Of a DNA stretch of 64,000 nucleotides, positions 9,791-17,089 are shown in pieces. Position 1 is the first letter of the stretch, and every line of letters begins with the position of its first letter. The DNA is from Afipia massiliensis (GTDB lineage Bacteria > Pseudomonadota > Alphaproteobacteria > Rhizobiales > Xanthobacteraceae): assembly GCF_001006325.2 (NCBI RefSeq), contig NZ_LBIA02000001.1:4341501-4405500 (forward strand), in the 5' to 3' direction. The notes below the pieces were generated by a model that searched no databases, had not been told where the DNA came from, and saw nothing but the letters and a program-made list of their open reading frames with translations. Position numbers and translations under genes: made by a program.

Positions 9791-9867
9791 ATTCCCGCTC
9801 GTCCCCGCGAAAGCGGGGACCCAGGTTTTGGCGTCACTGGATTCCCGCTTCCGCGGGAATGAGCGGA
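9791..9867. repeat. Palindromic intergenic element, type B (short form)
   Basis: Contains CGTCCCCGCGAAAGCGGGGACC and, 35 bp later, ATTCCCGCTTCCGCGGGAAT, in the gap after the zinc-ribbon gene. The same pair recurs at 14.69 kb. Confidence 0.85.
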
Positions 9868-9879
9868 GATGAGACCACA

Positions 9880-10470
9880 CTACAAGCTCCGCTGCCCGCG
9901 CGAGACCGCACGCGCGATCTGGCCAGTGATGTAATTTTCGGAGCGGCGGAAACTGTCGAGATCCGGCGTCGCGATGTGAATTGTGACGCTGTTACCGCCA
10001 CCACGGCTCGCGACACCGAGCTTGCCGTCCGGCCCGCGCGACAGCGGCATGATCGCCTCCGGTCCCGCTTCACCCGCGAGACCCACGCCGCCCTGCATCA
10101 ACGGGAAGTAAGTCGGGGTGCCTATCACACCGCCGCTCGCGAACGGTTTCACAGCGCCCGAGGCCGCCGTAAGCGAAGGACCATTTCCGCTTCCGATGCC
10201 GGCCAGTCCGGACAACAAACTCTCGATGCCGCCCGAGATGCTCTTCTCCAGCGGCTTGAATGCAAGCCGCACCGCCATATCCGACAGGCGCAGCGTCAGC
10301 GACTTCAGCACGTCATCAAACTGCTTGCCGCCGACAACCGACGCCCGGAAGGCGCCGGTCATCGCACGCGAAAACGCATTCGCGCCGATCGTCAATTCCC
10401 GCGTTCGCAGGCCGACGGTATCGAGCGTCTGCGACGACTCCTCGTTCGAAGCCTCGAAAGCCATGCTCAT
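9880..10470 (-). CDS. GTA tail tape measure protein, short type (g11-like)
   Basis: 196 residues. The C-terminal part carries the phage tape-measure pattern FASGGVIGTPTYFPLMQGG, then GLAGEAGPEAIMPLSRGPDG. The short length is normal for GTA particles, whose tails are short. The start at 10470 forms an ATGA overlap with the g10.1 stop; a second in-frame ATG two codons later cannot be excluded. Positioned as in RcGTA, between the tail chaperones and the distal tail protein. Confidence 0.92.
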   Translation of the reverse strand: MSMAFEASNEESSQTLDTVGLRTRELTIGANAFSRAMTGAFRASVVGGKQFDDVLKSLTLRLSDMAVRLAFKPLEKSISGGIESLLSGLAGIGSGNGPSLTAASGAVKPFASGGVIGTPTYFPLMQGGVGLAGEAGPEAIMPLSRGPDGKLGVASRGGGNSVTIHIATPDLDSFRRSENYITGQIARAVSRGQRSL

Positions 10471-10667
10471 GCTCCACGCAGCTTGTCAGGAAACTTTTGC
10501 ATCAGGTGATCCAGCACCGTGCGGTCCATCGGCTCGCGAGCTGGGCCGCGCACCGCCGCCACTGCATAGGCGAGTTCACGCGGCGTCATTCGCCAGAACT
10601 GCTCCGGCGGCAGCCGCAGCACGCCGATACCGAAGCCGATTGCTTCACTCCAGGGAAACGGTTTCAT
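10467..10667 (-). CDS. GTA tail assembly chaperone, TIGR02216-like (g10.1)
   Basis: 66 residues: MKPFPWSEAIGFGIGVLRLP, then PEQFWRMTPRELA. This is the pattern of the small phage protein after g10 in GTA clusters (PWxxA..G.G.LrLpPe.FW.mTP.El). It overlaps g10 upstream and g11 downstream by ATGA junctions, so the three are translated as a unit. It probably helps assemble the tape measure, by analogy with other tail chaperones. Confidence 0.88.
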   Translation of the reverse strand: MKPFPWSEAIGFGIGVLRLPPEQFWRMTPRELAYAVAAVRGPAREPMDRTVLDHLMQKFPDKLRGA

Positions 10668-10990
10668 GGCTCGCCGATCGGTGTGCCGTCGAACGTCGCG
10701 GCGATCAGGTCGGCAGCGACGCGCACATAGCCCGCCGCGCCGCCATCCACGGTCATGGCAGCAACCTCGTCATCCGCAACCGTCTCGCCCGCGCCGCGCA
10801 ATCCTGCCGCGATGATGCGAACCAGATCACGCGCCGACAGCCGTCCGGTGCCGAAGCGTTCCGCCAGCGCCATCAGATCGCTGGCGCCGAATGCGGATTC
10901 CAGTTCGGCCAGCGCGCCGAGCGTCAGCACCAGCGTCCGCCGTCTGCCGCCGAGGTCTGCGGAAATTTCTCCGCGATAGGTGTTGGGCAT
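10664..10990 (-). CDS. GTA gp10-family protein, tail chaperone
   Basis: 108 residues from the ATG at 10990 (MPNTYRGEISADLGGRRRTL). Family features are the LTLGALAELESAFG helix, SARDLVRIIAAGLRG and a C-terminal VAADLIAATF. GTA gp10 proteins are annotated as phage tail assembly chaperone-like. The longer frame to 11035 reads into a palindrome and was rejected. It couples to g10.1 by an ATGA overlap. Confidence 0.88.
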   Translation of the reverse strand: MPNTYRGEISADLGGRRRTLVLTLGALAELESAFGASDLMALAERFGTGRLSARDLVRIIAAGLRGAGETVADDEVAAMTVDGGAAGYVRVAADLIAATFDGTPIGEP

Positions 10991-11040
10991 GAGGTTCCTT
11001 GGTGGATAAGCTTCGCGCAGCCCTACGCCAAACATTCTGC

Positions 11041-11153
11041 GTCGTCCCCGCGCAGGCGGGGACCCATACTCCCTGGGCGGGAAGTTCTACACCGATGAAC
11101 ATGGCCTTCGGTGGTTATGGGTCCCCGCCTGCGCGGGGACGACATCGTAATTT
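11041..11153. repeat. Palindromic intergenic element, type B (long form)
   Basis: Outer arms GTCGTCCCCGCGCAGGCGGG / CCCGCCTGCGCGGGGACGAC, with inner ACCCATACTCCCTG and GGTGGTTATGGGT. It lies between g9 and g10. The same composite is found at 21.6, 23.5, 53.0 and 53.9 kb. Confidence 0.9.
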
Positions 11154-11167
11154 TTGCAACACTCCGC

Positions 11168-11575
11168 TCAGCTCGCCGCGAAGGTCAACGCGCCGGCGGA
11201 CTCCAGCGAGAGGTCGAACGTCACCTCGCCGTTGTGATCGCCCGAAAACTCGAGGCTCGAAATCTGGAACAGGCCTTCAATGGTGCCGAAGTCCGGCACC
11301 ACGACCTGGCAGGATTTCAGCACGCCATCGAAGAACGCCTGACGCACCATCGCATCCGACGCCGAATCCTTGAACAGACCCCTGCCCGAGACCGACGCGC
11401 GCTTGACGCCGGCACCGGCGAGCAGCTCGCGCCAGCGTTCGGTGGATTCCGCGTGGGTGACGTCCACCGTCTCCGTGTTGAACGCGATGCGGCGGCTGCG
11501 CAATCCGGCGACGGTGACGAAGCCAGCGCCGTCGCTCATCTTCAGCAGCAGGTCCTTGCCTTTCTGGGCGGCCAT
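11168..11575 (-). CDS. GTA major tail protein (g9-like)
   Basis: 135 residues from the ATG at 11575, chosen because GGAGAG lies 5 nt upstream. The sequence MAAQKGKDLLLKM, then GLRSRRIAFNTETVDVTHAE and RGLFKDSASDAMVRQAF matches the GTA/TP901-1 major tail tube family, which stacks into the hexameric tail tube. Palindromes flank both sides (type B after it, type D before it). Confidence 0.93.
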   Translation of the reverse strand: MAAQKGKDLLLKMSDGAGFVTVAGLRSRRIAFNTETVDVTHAESTERWRELLAGAGVKRASVSGRGLFKDSASDAMVRQAFFDGVLKSCQVVVPDFGTIEGLFQISSLEFSGDHNGEVTFDLSLESAGALTFAAS

Positions 11576-11626
11576 TGTTCTCTCCATATGCGTCGTGAAA
11601 ATATAGCGTTAGCAACATTCACAATC

Positions 11627-11711
11627 GTCATGCCCGGCCTTGTGCCAGGCATCCACGTCTTCTGCTTTTTCGGGGAAAGACGTGGATGCCCGGGACGGGC
11701 CCGGCCATGAC
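11627..11711. repeat. Palindromic intergenic element, type D
   Basis: Inverted repeat TCGTCATGCCCGGCC...GGCCATGACGA with an inner hairpin CATCCACGTCTT/AAGACGTGGATG. It occupies the g8-g9 junction and overlaps only the non-coding gap. Confidence 0.8.
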
Positions 11712-11719
11712 GAAAACAG

Positions 11720-12130
11720 CTATTCCAGCGGCTCCGTCACCGCGCGAAACCGCACCAGCGCGTGATAGGTGCGTCCGTCGGATTCGCGGCGGATGTCGGC
11801 AATCGAAAATCGCAAATTGACCAGCCGATGCCCCTCGGGCGACAGCGGCGCGTCGTCGAGCGCCTGCAGCAACGCGCCGGCAATGACATGCGCCTCGCGA
11901 TGGCCGCCCTTGCGTGACCAGGCGTGCAGCGTGAGCTGATGCTCCTGCGTCTGTCCGCCGTCCGTTGAGGCATCGGTCAGCCGCGCCTCGCCGAGCGTCA
12001 CGTAGGGAAACTCGGCATCGCGCGGCGGTTCGTCGTAGACCCGATCACCGCCGAGCGCTCCGGTCAGCGCACTGTCCGCCAGCAATGCGTCATGGATCGC
12101 GGCGCGCAGCGCCACGTTGGCTATGGTCAT
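11720..12130 (-). CDS. GTA tail terminator, DUF3168 (g8-like)
   Basis: 136 residues from the ATG at 12130 (MTIANVALRAAIHDALLADS). DUF3168 features are FPYVTLGEAR, QEHQLTLHAWSRKGGHREA and LVNLRFSIADIRRESDGRTYHAL given here in pieces: the last stretch contains DIRRESDGRTYHALVRFRAV. The protein caps the tail tube and links it to the head. The much longer open frame upstream runs through a 140-bp palindrome and was rejected. Confidence 0.92.
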   Translation of the reverse strand: MTIANVALRAAIHDALLADSALTGALGGDRVYDEPPRDAEFPYVTLGEARLTDASTDGGQTQEHQLTLHAWSRKGGHREAHVIAGALLQALDDAPLSPEGHRLVNLRFSIADIRRESDGRTYHALVRFRAVTEPLE

Positions 12131-12166
12131 GGTGATGTCCTGAAAGTCGGGGCAATACTTTCCTTT

Positions 12167-12304
12167 CCCTCCCCCTTGTGGGGAGGGTGGCGCGTGTGAG
12201 CAAAGCGAACAACGCGTCGGGTGGGGGTGCATTGCGCAAAGCAGCTCTAAGCCCCCACCCCGGCCTCCGCTTCGCTCGGCCGACCCTCCCCACAAGGGGT
12301 AGGG
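12167..12304. repeat. Palindromic intergenic element, type C
   Basis: Arms CCCCCTTGTGGGGAGGGT / ACCCTCCCCACAAGGGG with inner GGGTGGGGGT / ACCCC-rich counterparts, between g7 and g8. It is the closest match to the element at 22.15 kb. Confidence 0.88.
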
Positions 12305-12315
12305 ATTAAGGCCTG

Positions 12316-12636
12316 CTACGACACCCGTACGTCCGCATCGATCTCGATGAAGCGCCGGTCGTCGCGCTCCCGGATCGCAACGATCCGATAGATCCGCGCG
12401 CCGTCGCTGAAGCGATGCTGCAGCGTGAGCGAAAGATGGCTGCGCAGGACAATGCGATAGCTTTGCGTCACGCCGTCGGCGTCCGCCTCCACGTCCCGGC
12501 GCGCGGCAAGCGGCGTCACCTGCGCCCACACCGTGGCGAATGTCGTCCAGGTGCGGACCACACCGCCCTGGTCGTCGGGTGTCTCGATGGGTTGCTGGAT
12601 CACCAGCCGTGTCTTGAGTTGTCCGGGATCGATCAT
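12316..12636 (-). CDS. GTA head-tail adaptor (g7-like)
   Basis: 106 residues from the ATG at 12636 (MIDPGQLKTRLVIQQPIE), which overlaps the g6 stop in an ATGA. The phage head-tail joining family pattern is clear: DDQGGVVRTWTTFATVWAQV, then LAARRDVEADADGVTQSYRI and the final RRFIEIDADVRV. It acts as a head-closure ring between connector and tail terminator. Length is typical. Confidence 0.92.
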   Translation of the reverse strand: MIDPGQLKTRLVIQQPIETPDDQGGVVRTWTTFATVWAQVTPLAARRDVEADADGVTQSYRIVLRSHLSLTLQHRFSDGARIYRIVAIRERDDRRFIEIDADVRVS

Positions 12637-13199
12637 AGCGACAGCACCCGGTGCGACGAGATCATGGCATTGACGCTGGCCGGCATCATCGCGACGCTCG
12701 AACCGATGGCTATGAGACCCCGGTTCTCGTACCAGTGGGCCACCAGCATGCGGATCGCCTGCCGCAGCGTCTGCGGGACATCGCTCGCGGCTCCGAAGCC
12801 GACTTCGATATCGAGTTCGATACCTGCGACGCTGCGCCCCGGCACAGGCAGCGACCACGCCGGTGCGGCGAGGACACCCGCTGCGGCATCGACCACGAAG
12901 ATCTCGGAATCGATCGCACTTGCCTCACCCGCTGCATCGAACACGCGAACGGCGGTGAGTGCACGCAACGGTCCGATCCGCGGCGCGATGCGTCCGCCGT
13001 CGGGCCATCGATCCAGCACCAGTCGCCAGGTCTGCGTGATCAGGGCATTGCGCGTCAGCGCCTCGACATGGTTGCGCGCGGCGGACACAAGCGACGTGAT
13101 GATGGCGTCATCGTCGCCGTGTTCCACCCGCAGAAAGCTTTTTGCATCGGCAAGCGACAGCGGCTCGGCCGCCGGCGCGGTAACGAGATATGCGGGCAT
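12633..13199 (-). CDS. GTA head-tail connector (g6-like, phiE125 gp8 family)
   Basis: 188 residues. Family signatures are APAAEPLSLADAKSFLRVEH, DDDAIITSLVSAARNHVEAL and TRNALITQTWRLVLD near the N-terminus, with RQAIRMLVAHWYENRG close to the end. It docks to the portal in the head. In a canonical GTA cluster it directly follows the capsid gene; here about 5.3 kb of unrelated genes intervene (13.2-18.5 kb). Confidence 0.92.
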   Translation of the reverse strand: MPAYLVTAPAAEPLSLADAKSFLRVEHGDDDAIITSLVSAARNHVEALTRNALITQTWRLVLDRWPDGGRIAPRIGPLRALTAVRVFDAAGEASAIDSEIFVVDAAAGVLAAPAWSLPVPGRSVAGIELDIEVGFGAASDVPQTLRQAIRMLVAHWYENRGLIAIGSSVAMMPASVNAMISSHRVLSL

Positions 13200-13233
13200 G
13201 ATTTGATGCTTTCTGCTTCGAGAAATTTCAGCA

Positions 13234-13313
13234 CGTCATTGCGAGCGAAGCGAAGCAATCCATGGCACATAACGGTACTGGATTGCTTCGTCGCTACGCT
13301 CCTCGCAATGACG
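13234..13313. repeat. Palindromic intergenic element, type A
   Basis: CGTCATTGCGAGCGAAGCG on one arm and CGCTCCTCGCAATGACG-like sequence on the other, with GCAATCC/GGATTGC inside. It lies between g6 and the divergent protease gene. Confidence 0.9.
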
Positions 13314-13370
13314 AGCAAATGTCTGGTTTGACGGTTGACAAAACATGCGGGCCGAGGCTCAACCTTGCGG

Positions 13371-14138
13371 ATGATCTCGCTTCCTCGCCTCTGCGCCGCC
13401 CTCATCGTTACATTTGCATTCGTGCAGCCGTCGCATGCCATTACCGGCAGTCGCTCTGCGCCGAGCGTCGGCGTTGCGCAATCCATCGTCACGGTCGTTG
13501 CCGCGGGTGGCGGCGTCTGCACCGGGACGATGATCGCGCCGAACATTATTCTGACCGCCGCGCATTGCATCGCGCCAGGCACGGCCAATCGCGTGATCGA
13601 CTACTCGACGAAGCCGCCGCAACTGATCGCGCCGCAGCAGGTCGCAGTGCATCCCCGCTACAACGCGCAATCCATCGCGGCCCATCGGGCGACGGCGGAC
13701 GTTGCGCTGCTGCGCCTGTCCGCGCCGATGCCCGGCAAATCGGCCGCGCTTCTCGGCGTGCCGCGCATTCCCTTTACGCCCGTGTCGCGCTTCACTGTCG
13801 TCGGCATCGGATCGACGGTTGCAGGAAGCGACTCCGGCGTCGGCACGGCCCGCGCCGCGCCGCTCGCTGTGACCGGCCAGCCCGGCACCCTGCAGGTGCG
13901 CCTGGTCGATCCGCAAACCCAGAACAAAGCTGCGGGCATGGGCGCCTGCACCGGAGACTCGGGCGCACCCGCATTCGAAGATCAGGATGGCCGCAGCGTC
14001 ATTGTCGGCGTGGTGAGCTGGTCGACGGGCGCGAACAATTCCGCGGGCTGCGGCGGCCTCACCGGCGTGACCCCGCTCACATTATATAACGACTGGATCG
14101 TAAAGACCGCGCGCAGCTGGGGCGCGGCGATTCCGTAA
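13371..14138 (+). CDS. Secreted trypsin-like S1 serine protease
   Basis: 255 residues from the ATG at 13371. A signal peptide runs to about residue 23 (MISLPRLCAALIVTFAFVQP, then SHA). The S1 catalytic triad is visible: His65 in LTAAHC, Asp110 in TADVALLRL, Ser197 in GACTGDSGAP. The cysteines around the His and Ser are those expected for disulfides. A periplasmic or secreted endoprotease is the likely role. It is a host-type gene on the plus strand inside the interrupted GTA cluster, flanked by palindromes; nothing ties it to particle function. Confidence 0.9.
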   Translation: MISLPRLCAALIVTFAFVQPSHAITGSRSAPSVGVAQSIVTVVAAGGGVCTGTMIAPNIILTAAHCIAPGTANRVIDYSTKPPQLIAPQQVAVHPRYNAQSIAAHRATADVALLRLSAPMPGKSAALLGVPRIPFTPVSRFTVVGIGSTVAGSDSGVGTARAAPLAVTGQPGTLQVRLVDPQTQNKAAGMGACTGDSGAPAFEDQDGRSVIVGVVSWSTGANNSAGCGGLTGVTPLTLYNDWIVKTARSWGAAIP

Positions 14139-14245
14139 AGTTAACTGGCTACCTCCGCAGTGCATCTCGGGTTCCCGCGCCGAGGCCTGACAAACGACGG
14201 GCGATCCCCTACTCTCCGATTCATGAAACAAAACCGGAGACCATC

Positions 14246-14656
14246 ATGATTTCACGACGCGGTATCATTGGACTTCTCACCACATCGTTGCTGCTGCCCG
14301 CCGCAAACGCGGCGGCGCGCGACACGATGCTGATGGGGACCGTGAATTATCGCGAACGGATGGCGCTGCCGCCGAACGCGTCCGTGCTCGTGCAACTCGT
14401 CGATGTCTCCCTCGCCGACGCGCCGGCGCAGGTGATCGCGCAAGATCGCATCACCGGCGCCACCGGCAGTCCGATCCCCTACCGGCTGCGCTTCGACATC
14501 ACGAAGATCGAGCCGCGCCGCACCTACGCACTGCAGGCCCGCATCTCCGACGGCGATCGCCTGCTGTTCATCAATACCACCCGCCACGAGGTCTTCGCAG
14601 GCGGGCGCAACAACACGCGGATTCTCGTGCAGCGCGTCAGCGATCAGCCGCGTTAG
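14246..14656 (+). CDS. YbaY/YscW-family secreted protein
   Basis: 136 residues. A signal peptide is seen (MISRRGIIGLLTTSLLLPAA, then NAAA), with two Arg before the hydrophobic core. The mature part MGTVNYRERMALPPNASVLV, then VQLVDVSLADAP and a C-terminal FAGGRNNTRILVQRV matches the YbaY-type beta-sandwich (YscW family; many members are lipoproteins). There is no lipobox Cys, so it is probably periplasmic. GGAGACCATC lies before the ATG. Function of the family is largely unknown. Confidence 0.8.
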   Translation: MISRRGIIGLLTTSLLLPAANAAARDTMLMGTVNYRERMALPPNASVLVQLVDVSLADAPAQVIAQDRITGATGSPIPYRLRFDITKIEPRRTYALQARISDGDRLLFINTTRHEVFAGGRNNTRILVQRVSDQPR

Positions 14657-14691
14657 AGCATGATTCATGCCCATTGAATCGAATCTCACCT

Positions 14692-14752
14692 CGCTCGTCC
14701 CCGCGTAAGCGGGGACCCAGACTGGATTCCCGCTTTCGCGGGAATGAGCGGA
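14692..14752. repeat. Palindromic intergenic element, type B (short form)
   Basis: GTCCCCGCGTAAGCGGGGAC followed by ATTCCCGCTTTCGCGGGAAT, the same two hairpins as at 9.8 kb. Confidence 0.85.
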
Positions 14753-14801
14753 GAATGTGTTTTCAATTCAGGTTAATTCCATTCTAGCTTCGCCGACGGA
14801 T

Positions 14802-15092
14802 ATGACGATTCATCAGGCTCTCGCATACATTCTTCGATCGACCGCGGTTGCGGCGTTGTCCGTTACACTGACGGCGACCGCGCATGCGCAGCAGATGGAC
14901 ACTAAAACGCCGCGGCAACGCCCGCAGGCGGCGAAGCCGGATCACACCGCGAAGCAGCAGAAACCGCTCACACGTCCGCGCACCGCCACACCCTGTTCTG
15001 AATTCGGCGCGGGCTTCGTGCGCATGCCGGGTTCGGACAGTTGCGTCCGCTTCGGCGGATCGGTCGGCATCGGTGTAGGTACCGTGCCTTAA
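14802..15092 (+). CDS. Small secreted protein with a porin-like cysteine motif
   Basis: 96 residues from the ATG at 14802. A signal peptide covers about 30 residues up to TAHAQ. A Lys/Arg/Pro/Thr-rich linker follows, then a C-terminal segment CSEFGAGFVRMPGSDSCVRF GG that resembles the start of mature Rhizobiales porins (C..yG.gF.yiPGtdtCi.igG). It has no barrel. It could be a relic or a stand-alone family; I do not assign a function. Confidence 0.6.
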   Translation: MTIHQALAYILRSTAVAALSVTLTATAHAQQMDTKTPRQRPQAAKPDHTAKQQKPLTRPRTATPCSEFGAGFVRMPGSDSCVRFGGSVGIGVGTVP

Positions 15093-15123
15093 GGCACGAT
15101 CCCGCATCGTCGGGATCGGTTTC
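15083..15123 (+). terminator. Hairpins after the porin-motif gene, possible terminator
   Basis: A perfect GTGCCTTAAGGCAC palindrome overlaps the stop codon. It is followed at 15097-15118 by CGATCCCG-catcgt-CGGGATCG and a short gtttct. The T-run is weak. The genes on either side converge. Confidence 0.45.
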
Positions 15124-15170
15124 TGGCGCTTATAAAGATTTGCGCGACAACGTGTAACGATCCGCCTGGT

Positions 15171-15410
15171 TCAGTAACGCTGGCCGCGATGCCGATACTT
15201 CCTGCGCGGATGCGCCGACTGCGAATGCGACTGGGTGTAGGCCTCCCGGTACCGCTTGCGCGATTCCTCGAGCGCCCGCTGATAGCCGGGCGAGCCCATA
15301 ATAGTCGCCGCCACCCCGCCGCGCGCTGAGGCGGGGGTGATGTGGGAGACCGCGGTCGCGATCAGGAGAAGAAGAAAGAAAACTGCGGCCCGCTTGGTAC
15401 GACAGTTCAT
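15171..15410 (-). CDS. Small secreted basic protein, unknown
   Basis: 79 residues from the ATG at 15410 (MNCRTKRAAVFFLLLLIATA, then VSHITPASA), an evident signal peptide. The mature part is short, basic and Arg/His/Tyr-rich (SPGYQRALEESRKRYREAY; ending RKYRHRGQRY). Codon use resembles neighbouring host genes. No family recognised. Confidence 0.6.
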   Translation of the reverse strand: MNCRTKRAAVFFLLLLIATAVSHITPASARGGVAATIMGSPGYQRALEESRKRYREAYTQSHSQSAHPRRKYRHRGQRY

Positions 15411-15537
15411 GTTCGGCCTCTGCGCACGCCAGTTCCGGGTACCAACCTTGCATCGGCCTGAATGTTCCGCGGCGGCAACATAAAGGCTCAAACCCCAGAA
15501 AGCGATCAGGTGGCGCAACGCGCGGAAAGCCAGTACA

Positions 15538-16389
15538 TCAACCGCCGAATTTATAATTCAAGCCGATCCGCACGATGTTCAGGTTGGTCGTGAAGTTTGC
15601 TGAATAGGATGCCGGCGTCGATCCAGGCGCCGCCGTTACTGCAACCACGTTCACAGTCTCCTTGAACTGCGCGAAAAGATACTCGCCCTTCACGGACCAT
15701 TTCTGCCCAAGCGCGTATTCAAGCCCGCCACCCGCCGTCCAACCCGGAGTAATGCCGTTAGACGCCCCGGAAAAACACAGATCTGGAGCTGCGTTAAGGC
15801 TGCCGCAAGAGAACGTGTAGACCACTCCATTCGGACCAGCCAATCCCCCAGCGAAGCCTGTGCTAGTGACGGTGGACGCTGCGTTGTTCAGATGAGCGTA
15901 GGCAAAGCCGCCGGTGGCGTAGATCAGCAGCCTGTCGTTGGCCAGATAACCGAGCCGGGCGCGCACCGTGCCGAAATAGTCGATACTCTGGCTTGCCGAG
16001 GTCGATACTTGCCCGAAGAGATACGGAGTCGTGCCTCTCCCATCGATGCCCGCGCCCTGAAAGTCCGCTTCAAAGCCAGCCACCCATCTCGGGTCGAACT
16101 GATAATTGTAACCGACCTGAATGCCGCCGAGCGCTCCGGAGGAGCGATTGCGGTCGCCGTTGGCTGAGATCGGGAAGAAGTTGGGGGCCGAAAATATAAA
16201 CGACATAAGAGCATCGTTCGGCGCGTAGCCAACATCCGTGTTGGCCCAACCACCACCCACATTGAGACCGGCATACCAGCCACTCCAGTTTGACACCGGC
16301 GCTGGCGGCGCCTTGCGTATGAGATCGGCACCTTGCGCGGTGGATGCCGCCCCGAGCGTCAAGATTGCGGCGATCAACAAGTGCTTCAT
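15538..16389 (-). CDS. Outer-membrane beta-barrel protein (Omp25/31 / OmpA-like)
   Basis: 283 residues. The signal peptide ends near residue 21 (MKHLLIAAILTLGAASTAQG). A family opening follows: PVSNWSGWYAGLNVGGGW. Repeated amphipathic strands (VGYNYQFDPRWVAGFEADFQ; GTVRARLGYLANDRLLIYAT; FAYAHLN) lead to the C-terminal strand IVRIGLNYKFGG with the aromatic or glycine end typical of Rhizobiales Omp25-like barrels. Role: small outer-membrane barrel of host type. It is on the GTA strand but unrelated to the particle. Confidence 0.92.
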   Translation of the reverse strand: MKHLLIAAILTLGAASTAQGADLIRKAPPAPVSNWSGWYAGLNVGGGWANTDVGYAPNDALMSFIFSAPNFFPISANGDRNRSSGALGGIQVGYNYQFDPRWVAGFEADFQGAGIDGRGTTPYLFGQVSTSASQSIDYFGTVRARLGYLANDRLLIYATGGFAYAHLNNAASTVTSTGFAGGLAGPNGVVYTFSCGSLNAAPDLCFSGASNGITPGWTAGGGLEYALGQKWSVKGEYLFAQFKETVNVVAVTAAPGSTPASYSANFTTNLNIVRIGLNYKFGG

Positions 16390-16534
16390 GAAATGCCCCC
16401 TCGGAAATATCGCAACTGTAAAGCATCATTCTAGGTCGAGTCTGCGGGCATCGGATGTAGCAGCCGCGCAACACCCGGAGGTATTCAAGGATATGCTGCG
16501 GTAAAACAGTAGCGCGCCATTGGACTTCACTGAA

Positions 16535-16554
16535 TGGCCGGGTGATCCCGGCCA
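16535..16554. other. Perfect 8-bp-stem hairpin in the Omp upstream region
   Basis: TGGCCGGGtgatCCCGGCCA lies between the capsid remnant and the Omp gene. It has no T-run on either side, so it is not a simple terminator. The rest of 16390-16589 shows no gene. Confidence 0.4.
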
Positions 16555-16589
16555 CCCACATCGTCATTTTCCCTGCCTGCTCGCAGCTC

Positions 16590-16709
16590 TCAACTCGCCG
16601 CGAACTTGACCAGCTTGATGGCCTCGAAATCCTGGACGCCGCCGCCGACGCGCTTGGTGGTGTAGAACAGCACGTAGGACTTAGCGAAATACGGATCGCG
16701 CAGCACGCG
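16590..16709 (-). pseudogene. Remnant: last about 40 codons of a second HK97-type capsid gene
   Basis: Reading on the minus strand the fragment ends LVKFAAS followed by TGA, exactly like the intact capsid gene at 18520. Over about 39 residues only a few differ (FAKS for SAKP, FEAIKL for FDAIKL). Similarity stops abruptly at about 16709, next to the stop of the DUF2019 gene, and also stops downstream of the shared stop codon. It marks an endpoint of a recombination or insertion that brought in the toxin/immunity pair. Confidence 0.9.
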
Positions 16710-16714
16710 CAACC

Positions 16715-17089
16715 TTAAGTTGGAATATATCGTCCTTCATCAACTGCACGAAGCATCTGAGACGCGTTCATCGCAATCGGATACTCCTTCCGATCCTTGA
16801 TCAATTGGAGAACATCTCTTGCTTCACGAGGCGCCAGCGCGAGCGTGGCTATCGCGGCCTTAAAACGTACGGTCGGGTTGGGATGAGTATAAAGCGGCAG
16901 CAGCGCGCGGCGTTGATCGCCCTCGCGCGATTTTAACTGTGCAGCCACTTCTTCCATCTCGCCGTACAAACGATTGTATTCAGAACTTCGAATATTTTCC
17001 AACGCCGCATTCTGTTTGACCGCGATGTCAGCGAACAAGGCTACGAGATCTTCAACACTTGCCGTTTCAAGTTCTATCCGGCGACTCAT
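16715..17089 (-). CDS. DUF2019 protein, probable immunity protein
   Basis: 124 residues with the DUF2019 pattern: LETASVEDLVALFADIAVKQ, YNRLYGEMEEVAAQLKSREG, then DQRRALLPLYTHPNPTVRFK and a final LRAVDEGRYIPT. The fold is HEAT-like helical. The start overlaps the stop of the toxin-like gene in an ATGA, so the pair is co-translated. The immunity role is inferred from this gene order and from DUF2019 proteins being common partners of toxin-like proteins. Confidence 0.8.
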   Translation of the reverse strand: MSRRIELETASVEDLVALFADIAVKQNAALENIRSSEYNRLYGEMEEVAAQLKSREGDQRRALLPLYTHPNPTVRFKAAIATLALAPREARDVLQLIKDRKEYPIAMNASQMLRAVDEGRYIPT

